DNA of 5,959 nt from Candidatus Kuenenia stuttgartensis (GTDB lineage Bacteria > Planctomycetota > UBA1135 > UBA2386), in assembly GCA_945861365.1 (NCBI GenBank), contig CAMAUH010000288.1:1-5959 (forward strand), in the 5' to 3' direction. The notes under the pieces were generated by a model that saw nothing but the letters and a program-made list of their open reading frames with translations, searched no databases and was not told where the DNA came from. Positions 1 to 5,931 of the stretch are shown in pieces. The position numbers were made by a program, and so were the translations under genes. Numbering within the stretch: the first letter of the stretch is position 1; the number at the start of each line of letters is the position of its first letter.

Positions 1-1229
1 ACCGCCGTGGGGCCGGCGAAGTCGAAGAAGCCACCCGCAACCAGATCGCCATTGCCGAGCTGCACGAGGTCCTCCACCGAACCGTTGAACCCCGTCCCGA
101 TCTGCTGGAAGCCGACGCCGTCCCAACGCACGACCCGGTTCGCCGGCGCACCACCGGCGGAGGTGAACTCGCCGGCGTAGACGCGATCGCCACCTGGCAG
201 GACGACGACCTTCCGCACCGCGCCATTGAGACCGGAGCCGAAGGGCCGCCAGGCCATGCCGTTCCATCGCGCCAGGTGGCGAGCCTGCGTCGTGCCCACC
301 CTGCTGAAGCTGCCCCCGGCGACGACCTCACCATTGGGCAGATCGACGACCGCCTCCACCACCCCGAACGAACCGGTGAGCAGATTCAGCGATGTCCACT
401 GCGCGCCATCGAAGCTCCAGGCACTGGAGACAAAGGAATCGACACCGGCGGCGAGCAAGTGACCGTTCGGCCGCAACGACAACGAGCGGACCACCGACAC
501 CGGGACGTTGGCAGCCTGCCAGGTCAGTCCGTTCCAGGTCGCGCTGCCGGTGATCGGGATCCCGTTCATGTGAGTGAACGTGCCGGCCACCCACAAGCGA
601 CCGAACGCCCACTGCGCCGCTTCCACGCTGCCCGGCACCGGTGGGTTGCCAAACACCTGGTTGGAGCTGGTGCCGATCACCTGCCACGTGGAACCGTTCC
701 AGCGCTCCACCGGGCCAAACCGGCTCACCGTCACGATGTCGCCATTGGGCAGCACGACGAGGTCGTTGGCCAAAGTCACCGGCCCGTTGCCGAGCCGCGA
801 CCAGACGGTTCCGTTCCAACGAGACACGGCAGGAGCAAGCAGCGCCGTGTCGAAGTAGCCCACCAGCAGGTCACCCGAGGGCTCCACGACCAGGCAACTG
901 GCGGGGCTGTTGAGGCCACCGCCGAGCGCCGACCACGAGGTTCCATCCCACTGCGCGATGAAGTTCGCCGCGATACCACCCGCCAACGTGAACTCGCCTG
1001 CTGCAACGAGGGCTCCGCTGGGCAGCACCGCCAGGTCCGCCACGTGACCATTGCACCCCGCCCCCAGTGCCGTCCACGCCCCGGTCGCTGGATCCCAAGC
1101 CGCGATCCGGTTGGCCACGATGTCGACGACGGCAGTGAAGTTGCCACCGACCACGAACAGCTCCGGTTGCGGACCCGCTCCATCAGCATCCCAGCGGCAC
1201 ATTGCGTACGTACCGAGGCCGCCGATCAC
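1..1229 (-). repeat. Degenerate protein-level tandem repeats in the left-hand secreted protein
   Basis: From about residue 41 onward the product is a string of repeat units, each with a glycine-rich strand (V-A-G-x-F type), a short A-N-x-I-A segment and a W(N/D)G-x-x-W box. Two units deviate: one has lost the P-N-G-D turn (A-F-G-R-L-W-V, about 248-254) and one has F-D-G-A-Q-W in place of the tryptophan start (313-318). The units are clear as protein but diverged as DNA, which suggests an old array rather than a recent expansion. Confidence 0.85.
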
Positions 1230-1349
1230 CGTGCCGCTGATGCCGGGGATGTCGCCACCAGCTGCCAGCTCCACCGTGCACTGCGCACGCCCCGCCACGG
1301 CGAGTGCAACGAAGGATGCCGAGACGCGAACCCGGGCCATTGCCTTCAT
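1..1349 (-). CDS. Secreted W(N/D)G-repeat protein, probable beta-propeller; C-terminus cut off by window edge
   Basis: Reading the minus strand from the ATG at 1349-1347 gives 449 open codons plus two bases with no stop, so the gene continues beyond position 1. Residues 1-22 form a signal peptide: basic start (MKAMARVR), hydrophobic stretch, then likely cleavage before Q-C. The rest is at least eight full degenerate repeats of about 35-50 residues. Each has a P-N-G-D-type turn with a following V-A-G-G strand and ends in a W(N/D)G-x-x-W box (boxes near residues 134, 178, 217, 272, 313, 362 and 409). The first unit carries a W-D-P-A-T-G-A-W variant (85-92). A ninth unit begins at the edge. The pattern resembles DUF5122/delta-60 and kelch-like propellers. 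It is paralogous to the gene at 2742-5132, sharing the A-Q-C-T mature start, the W-D-x-D-G-x-G-P-x-P segment and D-P-A-T-G. Ligand and function are unknown. An in-frame ATG at 1340 would give a start (MAR) like that of the paralogue. No Shine-Dalgarno is visible. Confidence 0.93.
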   Translation of the reverse strand, partial: MKAMARVRVSASFVALAVAGRAQCTVELAAGGDIPGISGTVIGGLGTYAMCRWDADGAGPQPELFVVGGNFTAVVDIVANRIAAWDPATGAWTALGAGCNGHVADLAVLPSGALVAAGEFTLAGGIAANFIAQWDGTSWSALGGGLNSPASCLVVEPSGDLLVGYFDTALLAPAVSRWNGTVWSRLGNGPVTLANDLVVLPNGDIVTVSRFGPVERWNGSTWQVIGTSSNQVFGNPPVPGSVEAAQWAFGRLWVAGTFTHMNGIPITGSATWNGLTWQAANVPVSVVRSLSLRPNGHLLAAGVDSFVSSAWSFDGAQWTSLNLLTGSFGVVEAVVDLPNGEVVAGGSFSRVGTTQARHLARWNGMAWRPFGSGLNGAVRKVVVLPGGDRVYAGEFTSAGGAPANRVVRWDGVGFQQIGTGFNGSVEDLVQLGNGDLVAGGFFDFAGPTA

Positions 1350-1356
1350 CTCGCAG

Positions 1357-1365
1357 ATCCTAACA
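1357..1365 (-). promoter_or_regulatory. Candidate extended -10 element for the left-hand repeat protein
   Basis: Read on the minus strand the bases are TGTTAGGAT, which fits an extended -10 (TGn plus TAGGAT, four of six matches to TATAAT). Only 7 bases separate it from the ATG at 1349, so transcription would begin at or next to the start codon. No -35 match lies 17 bases upstream (CGGCGG), as can happen with extended -10 promoters. If translation instead begins at the ATG at 1340, the leader would be about 9 bases. The call is by eye on a short motif. Confidence 0.35.
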
Positions 1366-1459
1366 CCACCTGCAGCAAGCCGCCGGGGCCCCGGCTGCCT
1401 CCCCCAGCAGCGTGAGCGAGTTCCCCGCAGGGCGGCACTGCGTGTGGAAGCGCGTCGCC

Positions 1460-1489
1460 CGATCCGCCGGTTCGCACCACCCCGGATCG
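1460..1489 (-). terminator. Stem-loop just after the methyltransferase stop; weak terminator candidate
   Basis: CGATCCG at 1460-1466 and CGGATCG at 1483-1489 form a perfect 7-bp inverted repeat with a 16-base loop. It begins 8 bases past the methyltransferase stop codon (1500-1498, minus strand). There is no T-tract, so it is not a classical intrinsic terminator. It could still mark a transcript end or protect the 3' end, and it would separate the methyltransferase from the next minus-strand gene 148 bases downstream. A second, shorter GC palindrome lies at 1382-1395 in the same spacer. Confidence 0.3.
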
Positions 1490-1497
1490 CCCCGCCG

Positions 1498-2529
1498 TCA
1501 AACCACCGCCAACTCCCACACCTCCACCTTCTCCCGCGTGCGCCGCCCGGGCGACGGCTTCACCTTGCGCGTCATCTTCTCCACCAACCGGAACCGCCCG
1601 CGATCGAGCTCGGTCTGGATCGGATGCGGCACCTCGGGCTGCGACAGCTCGATGATGTTCGAGAACACGAACACGACGCGGCCGCCGGGCGCCAGGCGTT
1701 GCAGGCACTGCTCGTAGAACCGCTCGAAGAAGCCGTCCTGGAAGTACATCGCCAGGTCCAGCGTCCGGCCCACTTCGCCCTTCATCCACGGCGGGTTGGA
1801 CACGATGAGATCGATGGGACCACGGTCCGTGCCGAGCAGGTCCGCGTTCTCGAGTTCGATCGGCAGTGCTTTCGGGAGCCTTCGCAACTGCCTCGCCACG
1901 CTCTCGATCGCGTTCGGGTTGATGTCCGTCGCAATGACGTGCTTGAAGCCCGCCTTGGCAATCTGCAGCGTCAGCACGCCGGAGCCGGTGCCCACGTCGA
2001 TCGCCCGGTTGCGCGCGCCCTGGTACTTCGCGAGCCACGTGCCGAAGAGCTCCAGGTGCTCCATGCGGGCCGGGATGTACGTGCCGTAGAACGGGTGCAC
2101 GCGATAGCCCAGCACTGGGAAGTGTACGCCCGTCTCGTACCAGCCCCACGCGCTGCTCAGGACCTTCGCGTCTTCGACTGGCAGCGCGAAGTCGGCGTGG
2201 TCCGGGTACAGCTCGGCGAGGAAGCCCGCACGCGGCGCGTCGGGGAGGGCCACCTTGCGACCGACGACGGGCACGAGCAGGTGCTTCGACGCGGACTGGA
2301 ACGCCTCACGGAAGGTGCGCTTCTCGACATACCCAGCGTTCTCGCCCGGATCTTCCAGCTGCACGCGCAGCGCCTCGAGGATGTCGAGCCCGGTCACGAA
2401 GCGATCGGTCACGATCAGCGAACGCCCCTCACGCAGCCACGCCGCGGCCTGCGCCGGCGGGACGTTCCGGTCGACGGGTTGCGCGCGGTGGAGAAGGACG
2501 GGCTCGGGGCGGTGCAGGGCGGCGGGCAT
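1498..2529 (-). CDS. Class I SAM-dependent methyltransferase with NPPW motif
   Basis: A 343-residue cytosolic protein. The C-terminal part is a Rossmann-type methyltransferase domain. The SAM-binding motif I is A-I-D-V-G-T-G-S-G (about 176-184), followed by an acidic strand end A-T-D-I-N-P-N-A (200-207), an N-A-D-L-L segment (228-232) and S-N-P-P-W (244-248). The N-P-P-(Y/F/W) tetrapeptide is typical of enzymes that methylate amino or amide nitrogens, such as PrmC/HemK, RsmC and N6-adenine enzymes. The substrate cannot be read from this. The first 140 residues are not a domain I recognise. A linker with H-P-F-Y-G-T-Y-I-P-A-R-M-E-H (about 145-158) sits where related enzymes carry a Y-G-x-(F/Y)-x-P-x-R-x-E motif. 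The start is the first ATG in frame. Upstream the frame stays open to a TTG at 2640, but that extension is Arg/Pro-rich and looks non-coding. No Shine-Dalgarno is present. It is divergent from the gene at 2742. Confidence 0.92.
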   Translation of the reverse strand: MPAALHRPEPVLLHRAQPVDRNVPPAQAAAWLREGRSLIVTDRFVTGLDILEALRVQLEDPGENAGYVEKRTFREAFQSASKHLLVPVVGRKVALPDAPRAGFLAELYPDHADFALPVEDAKVLSSAWGWYETGVHFPVLGYRVHPFYGTYIPARMEHLELFGTWLAKYQGARNRAIDVGTGSGVLTLQIAKAGFKHVIATDINPNAIESVARQLRRLPKALPIELENADLLGTDRGPIDLIVSNPPWMKGEVGRTLDLAMYFQDGFFERFYEQCLQRLAPGGRVVFVFSNIIELSQPEVPHPIQTELDRGRFRLVEKMTRKVKPSPGRRTREKVEVWELAVV

Positions 2530-2741
2530 CGGGCGGAATCCGGGCGGGCGAGGGTAGGACGCGGCGGGACGGCGTCGCTGTGATACCTCGCGAGACCGCT
2601 GGCTACACGCGTCGCTTCCCCTCGCCAGTGGAACCCGCAAGCACTCGCGCAGTCGCCGTCATCACCACCGCGCCCGCCAAGCTACCGTGAAGATGCGATG
2701 CCCGTTGAAGGCGCGCCCGAAGTCGCGCCGATGCCGTCGCC
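2530..2741. promoter_or_regulatory. Divergent intergenic spacer between methyltransferase and repeat protein
   Basis: This 212-base spacer must hold the start signals of both divergent genes, but no strong sigma-70-type promoter is visible. Weak -10 candidates are TACCGT at 2683-2688 (plus strand, 53 bases before the repeat-protein start) and TACCCT at 2552-2557 (minus strand, 22 bases before the methyltransferase start). Neither has a good -35. A 6-bp inverted repeat (GGCGCG 2710-2715, CGCGCC 2724-2729, 8-base loop) ends 12 bases before the ATG at 2742 and would lie in that gene's leader. An in-frame TGA at 2706-2708 blocks any longer start for that gene. Confidence 0.35.
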
Positions 2742-5132
2742 ATGGCAAGGTCCGCGAATCGGTGCCGGTCGTTCTGTCTTGTCACACTTCTCGCCGCGAC
2801 TACGGCGCCATCTCTCTCCGCGCAGTGCACGCTCGCGCAGGTGCCGGGGGATCCGTATCCCGGTGTCGATGGGATGGTCCTCGCCGCGACGACGTGGGAT
2901 CCGGACGGCATCGGACCACTCCCTCTGCGCATCGTCGTGGGCGGCTACTTCGCCATCGCCGGTGCTTCCTACGCGGATCACGTGGCTTCCTACGATCCGG
3001 CCACCGGCCAATGGGAACGCATGGGTACCGAGTACCTGTGGCAGATGGTCATGGCGCTCACCACGATGCCGAACGGGGACGTCGTTGCGGGCTTGAAGTT
3101 CGCCGCGACCGACTCGGTTCGCAGATGGAACGGCGCGACGTGGGCGCATCTGAGTGGCCTCCCACTGGGCGGTGCGCACGTCGTCGCCGCACTGGCGAAT
3201 GGCGATGTACTTGCCAGTGGGCCGCTCACAGGCGGCCAGGGTCCGTGCGGCGTGCAGCGCTGGAACGGCTCGGGCTGGCAAGCGGTCGGCAGTGCGTCGT
3301 ATGCGTTCGGTGAGGTTCGAGCCCTGCTGCAGACCACGAACGGTGACTTGTTGGTCGGCTCGGGCACCGCAGTGCACCGATGGGACGGTGTCGCATGGGC
3401 GAAGCTCGGCGGCGCTTCGAGTCCGACGGCGCGCTCGCTCGCGCAGATGCCAAACGGCGACATCGTCGCTGGTTCAGACAGTGATGTGATGCGATGGGAT
3501 GGCGCGAGCTGGCAGCCGTTCGGCCCGCCGCTCGGCAATCCGGTGCTCACGCTCCAGCCGCTGCCGAACGGTGACCTGATCGCGGGCGGCACGTTCACGC
3601 TGCCGGGTGCCCCAATCTCGCGTGGCATCGCCGTCGGCAATGGCGCGAGCTGGACGAACCTCGCTGGCGGTGCAGCCTTGCTGTGGAAGGTGATTCCGTG
3701 GTCCAACGGGGACCTCTTCGCGGTGGGCAATTTCGACGAGGTCGGCGGTGCGGCGGCCCGTGGTCTCGCTCGATGGAATGGTGTTGCCTGGTCGCCGCCG
3801 GGACCGTCGTGCTTCGATGGTGCGATCTACTCGCTGCGCGTCCTTCGCAGTGGCGACGCGGTCGCCGTGGGCGACTTCACTCGAGCCCCGGGAGTCGCAG
3901 CGCAGAACGTCGCGCGGTGGAACGGCACGACCTGGTCGCCCCTCGGCAGCGGTCTCGCGGGCGACGACGCGGGCCTTGTCGTGGAGCTGGACAACGGCGA
4001 TCTCCTGGCAACAGTCTGGACGGGCTACCTCCAGAACGTGATGCGCTGGGATGGAGCGAGCTGGTCGACCTTCCTTGCCCTGCCCTCAGGATCGAGTCTG
4101 TCGGAAATGCTCGTGATGCCGAACGGCGACCTCGTGGTGGCGGGCACGTTCTCATCGATCGGCGGACAACCGGCCAATCGGATCGCCCGGTGGGACGGCG
4201 CAGCGTGGCATCCGTTGGGCAGCGGGCTGACCACCACGTCGTTCAAGACCTGGCTGGCCGTGCTGCCGAACGGCGACCTGGTCGCGGCGGGCGCACTGAC
4301 CAATGCCGGCGGTGTGCCCGTGAACGGGATTGCCAAGTGGAACGGCACCAGCTGGTCGGCGATCGGCACGCCGCCGCCGGGCTTCTACGGCTGCACGACC
4401 GTGATGGCGAACGGCGACCTCATCGCGCTCAACTCGAACAGAGTCGTCCGCTGGGACGGCACGCAGTGGTCGATCGTGGTCCCGAATGTGAACGCTTCGG
4501 CGCTCCTTGGCTTGCCGAACGGTGACTTGCTCCTGTGCAGCTTCGGCGACGTGCTGCGCTTCGACAGCAGCACGTCGAGCCTCGTCACGATCAACCACTA
4601 CGACTGGGGGAACGGAGCACAGTTGGTGTCGTTGGCCGACGACAGCATTGCCGTGATAGGCAACTTCCTCGGTCTTGGTGGCTTGGTGTCGCCGCGCTTC
4701 GGGCGCCTGTCGTCGACGTGCCCGGCTACGAATGCGAAGTTCGGCGTGGGCTGCGCCACCGGCGGCGGCAACAGCGTGCTCGCAGCGACATCCCTGCCGT
4801 GGATCGGCGCTTCGTGGACGGTCCGCACGACCGGCGTCGCGGCGAACACGTTCGCGGTGCGGGTGCTCGGACTCGGCACCCAGCAGGTGGCGCTGAGCCC
4901 GGCCTTGCCGCAGGCACTGCCGGGCTGCCACCTGCTGGTCACGGGCGACTTCCTCGACTTCGCAACCGCCACGAGTGGAACGCTGACCGCGTCCTTAGCG
5001 ATTCCCCGGGCGACGTCGCTCGTCGGTCTCTCGCTGCACCAGCAGATGATCCCATTCGTGCTCGATGCGCTCGGCAACCTCGTGCAGGTCACTGCGACGA
5101 ACGGTGTCAGCGGCACGGTCGGCGCGCTGTGA
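2742..5132 (+). CDS. Secreted 14-repeat probable double beta-propeller protein with C-terminal module
   Basis: A complete 796-residue protein. Residues 1-27 are a signal peptide (basic MARSANRCR, hydrophobic core, S-L-S-A cleavage region), so the mature chain likely begins Q-C-T. Residues 44-660 hold about 14 degenerate units of 37-49 residues. P-N-G-D-type turns recur 13 times (for example 110-113, 276-279, 460-463, 509-512). They alternate with W(N/D)G-x-x-W boxes at 129, 174, 214, 252, 345, 393, 436, 484, 533 and 571, plus variants at 84 (Y-D-P-A-T-G), 299 (G-N-G-A-S-W) and 607 (F-D-S-S). The pattern resembles DUF5122/delta-60 propeller repeats. Residues 663-796 form a different, repeat-free module. 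The protein is paralogous to the left-hand minus-strand gene. Ligand and role are unknown; an extracellular or envelope binding role is inference. The ATG is the first possible start, because a TGA at 2706 is in frame upstream. No Shine-Dalgarno is visible. Confidence 0.95.
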   Translation: MARSANRCRSFCLVTLLAATTAPSLSAQCTLAQVPGDPYPGVDGMVLAATTWDPDGIGPLPLRIVVGGYFAIAGASYADHVASYDPATGQWERMGTEYLWQMVMALTTMPNGDVVAGLKFAATDSVRRWNGATWAHLSGLPLGGAHVVAALANGDVLASGPLTGGQGPCGVQRWNGSGWQAVGSASYAFGEVRALLQTTNGDLLVGSGTAVHRWDGVAWAKLGGASSPTARSLAQMPNGDIVAGSDSDVMRWDGASWQPFGPPLGNPVLTLQPLPNGDLIAGGTFTLPGAPISRGIAVGNGASWTNLAGGAALLWKVIPWSNGDLFAVGNFDEVGGAAARGLARWNGVAWSPPGPSCFDGAIYSLRVLRSGDAVAVGDFTRAPGVAAQNVARWNGTTWSPLGSGLAGDDAGLVVELDNGDLLATVWTGYLQNVMRWDGASWSTFLALPSGSSLSEMLVMPNGDLVVAGTFSSIGGQPANRIARWDGAAWHPLGSGLTTTSFKTWLAVLPNGDLVAAGALTNAGGVPVNGIAKWNGTSWSAIGTPPPGFYGCTTVMANGDLIALNSNRVVRWDGTQWSIVVPNVNASALLGLPNGDLLLCSFGDVLRFDSSTSSLVTINHYDWGNGAQLVSLADDSIAVIGNFLGLGGLVSPRFGRLSSTCPATNAKFGVGCATGGGNSVLAATSLPWIGASWTVRTTGVAANTFAVRVLGLGTQQVALSPALPQALPGCHLLVTGDFLDFATATSGTLTASLAIPRATSLVGLSLHQQMIPFVLDALGNLVQVTATNGVSGTVGAL
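2871..4721 (+). repeat. Degenerate repeat array, about 14 units, encoding probable propeller blades
   Basis: Thirteen recognisable W-box positions fall at intervals of 37-49 residues, and a last degraded unit (about 632-658, ending R-F-G-R-L-S-S) brings the count to 14. A typical unit reads L-P-N-G-D-L-V-A-x-G-x-F, then G-G-x-x-x-N-x-I-A-(R/K), then W-(N/D)-G-x-x-W-x-x-L-G. The middle units (7-11) are closest to consensus. Units 4, 5, 12 and 13 have lost the G-G-x-x-x-N insert and are shorter. DNA copies differ widely, so unequal recombination is not obviously recent. Confidence 0.85.
4728..5129 (+). other. C-terminal non-repeat module of the secreted repeat protein
   Basis: Residues 663-796 lack the W-box repeats and follow a short Cys-containing link (S-S-T-C-P, Cys660). 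The module opens with F-G-V-G-C (Cys671) and a glycine-rich turn, continues with L-P-W-I-G and L-P-G-C (Cys729), and ends T-A-T-N-G-V-S-G-T-V-G. Alternating hydrophobic residues suggest a beta-sandwich. From memory, very similar endings occur on many otherwise different secreted proteins of Planctomycetota, which would fit a shared sorting or attachment domain. No function has been demonstrated that I know of. There is no terminal hydrophobic helix plus basic tail, so it is not a classical PEP-CTERM or LPXTG signal. Confidence 0.6.
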
Positions 5133-5134
5133 TC

Positions 5135-5148
5135 GGCCGCGACCGGCC
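5135..5148 (+). terminator. Short GC hairpin after the repeat-protein stop; weak terminator candidate
   Basis: GGCCG (5135-5139) and CGGCC (5144-5148) form a 5-bp stem with a 4-base loop, starting 2 bases after the stop codon at 5130-5132. There is no T-tract. It lies just upstream of the -10-like element of the next gene, so it could separate the two transcripts, but a stem this short is common by chance in DNA this rich in G and C. Confidence 0.22.
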
Positions 5149-5149
5149 C

Positions 5150-5158
5150 TGCTAGACT
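5150..5158 (+). promoter_or_regulatory. Candidate extended -10 element for the membrane-protein gene
   Basis: The bases TGCTAGACT give an extended -10 (TGn plus TAGACT, four of six matches to TATAAT) in an otherwise G/C-rich spacer. Ten bases separate it from the ATG at 5169, predicting a leader of only a few bases. The position 17 bases upstream (TGATCG) is not a good -35. It has the same layout as the element in front of the left-hand minus-strand gene, which makes both a little more believable. Confidence 0.4.
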
Positions 5159-5168
5159 GCGCCCCGGC

Positions 5169-5888
5169 ATGCAGTCGCAGCGACGACCACGGGAAACCGC
5201 ACCAGCTGCCCCCAGCGCGGCCCAAAGCCGCCGGCCGCCGACGCGCAGGGATGCCGCCCTCGATGGCCTGGGCTTCGCGCTCGGCCTCGGCTTCGCGTGG
5301 TGGAACGGTTGGCGCGTGCCCGAACTGCTGTGGAGCCTGTGGCTGTCGAGCCTCGTGTTCGGCGGCAGCTGGATGGTGCTGGTCGTGCTGCGCGCGCGAG
5401 CGCGCGATGCCGACACCAGCGTCGCGAGCCTGCGCTCGATGCAGGCGTCGCTGCTGCTGTTCTCGGTGCTGCACTTCGGCGGCTTCCACCTCGTGCACTC
5501 GCTGTTCCTGACTGCCCTGTTCCCGCTGGTTCCCGCGACGGACATCGGCTTCGGCGCGCACTGCCTGCAGGTCCTGCAGACCTGCTGGCCGTGGCTGCTC
5601 GCGGCAGCCTGCGCCGAACACTCCCTGCTCACCGACGTGCCGGTCGTGCGGTTGGCGCGCTACACCGCCGACCGCGCGCGACGGCCGCAGAACCTGTTCG
5701 GCCTCGACCCGATGGCCGCCTACCGGAACGTGCTGCGCATGCATCTGCTGCTGCTCGCACTGATGCCGCTGTGGCACGCGGGCGTGCCGGGGTTCGTGCT
5801 GTATGGGCTCGCCTACACGGTCTACTTCTGGCCGCGCGGCTGGTGGCCGATGCCGGCGCTGCGCGCGATCCGCTGGACCGACCGCTGA
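5169..5888 (+). CDS. Polytopic inner-membrane protein, DUF6498-like
   Basis: A 239-residue protein. A basic, Pro/Ala-rich cytoplasmic N-terminus (1-28) precedes about six hydrophobic segments near residues 31-46, 52-75, 93-120, 130-151, 186-203 and 206-221. Features that recall the DUF6498 family are E-L-L-W-S-L-W-L-S-S in the second segment, L-H-F-G-G-F-H-L-V-H-S-L-F in the third (102, 107 and 110 are histidines), and Y-R-N-V-L-R-M-H before the fifth. The family has no known activity that I can cite; the in-membrane histidines could bind metal or heme, but that is speculation. The ATG is the first sensible start, 36 bases after the repeat-protein stop, with no Shine-Dalgarno. Co-transcription with that gene is possible, but a promoter-like element in the gap argues for separate expression. 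The family call is tentative; the coding and membrane calls are firm. Confidence 0.88.
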   Translation: MQSQRRPRETAPAAPSAAQSRRPPTRRDAALDGLGFALGLGFAWWNGWRVPELLWSLWLSSLVFGGSWMVLVVLRARARDADTSVASLRSMQASLLLFSVLHFGGFHLVHSLFLTALFPLVPATDIGFGAHCLQVLQTCWPWLLAAACAEHSLLTDVPVVRLARYTADRARRPQNLFGLDPMAAYRNVLRMHLLLLALMPLWHAGVPGFVLYGLAYTVYFWPRGWWPMPALRAIRWTDR

Positions 5889-5890
5889 TC

Positions 5891-5910
5891 GCCGGCTCGC
5901 CCTAGCCGGC
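5891..5910 (+). terminator. Stem-loop after the membrane-protein gene; likely transcript end
   Basis: GCCGGCT (5891-5897) and AGCCGGC (5904-5910) make a perfect 7-bp stem with a 6-base loop, beginning 2 bases after the stop codon. No T-tract follows, so it is at best a T-less terminator or a 3'-end stabilising hairpin. It is the strongest hairpin in the window. Confidence 0.4.
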
Positions 5911-5913
5911 CCA

Positions 5914-5931
5914 GGGCCCCGCGTGGGGCTC
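5914..5931 (+). other. Second GC stem-loop downstream of the membrane-protein gene
   Basis: GCCCC (5916-5920) pairs with GGGGC (5925-5929) around a 4-base loop, extended by one G-T and one G-C pair to a 7-pair stem. It follows the first hairpin by 3 bases, so the two may act together at the transcript end. A perfect CACTG/CAGTG inverted repeat with a one-base centre follows at 5931-5941. The remaining 18 bases of the window hold nothing that can be called. Confidence 0.3.

Noticed and set aside
1460..1489. tRNA fragment, because of GGTTCG followed by CACCACC
   Set aside because: No acceptor, D or anticodon stems can be drawn around it. The resemblance is limited to a few bases.
276..2583. 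Long plus-strand reading frames (276-1415 and 1051-2583) opposite the two minus-strand genes
   Set aside because: Both are antisense to genes with clear motifs. Their products are rich in Arg, His, Pro and Gln with no recognisable domain, as expected of shadow frames in high-GC DNA.
2530..2640. N-terminal extension of the methyltransferase to a TTG at 2640
   Set aside because: The added 37 residues are Arg/Pro/Ser-rich, contain no ATG or GTG start, and read like spacer sequence. The ATG at 2529 is the first conventional start.
2742..2828. Lipoprotein signal in the complete repeat protein, because a cysteine follows the signal peptide
   Set aside because: The residues before the cysteine are S-A-Q. 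A lipobox needs a small residue such as G, A or S directly before Cys, so an ordinary signal-peptidase site before Q-C fits better. The same holds for the paralogue (R-A-Q-C).
2682..4931. Long minus-strand reading frames (2682-3377, 2990-3730, 4152-4931) opposite the complete repeat protein
   Set aside because: Their periodic look (recurring P-F-G and S-P-F-G) is the reverse complement of the P-N-G-D and W-N-G repeats of the real gene. No signal peptide or domain is visible.
5391..5407. Alternating CG run resembling a Z-DNA or inverted-repeat site
   Set aside because: It encodes the R-A-R-A-R loop of the membrane protein between its second and third hydrophobic segments, and is explained by arginine and alanine codons in high-GC DNA.
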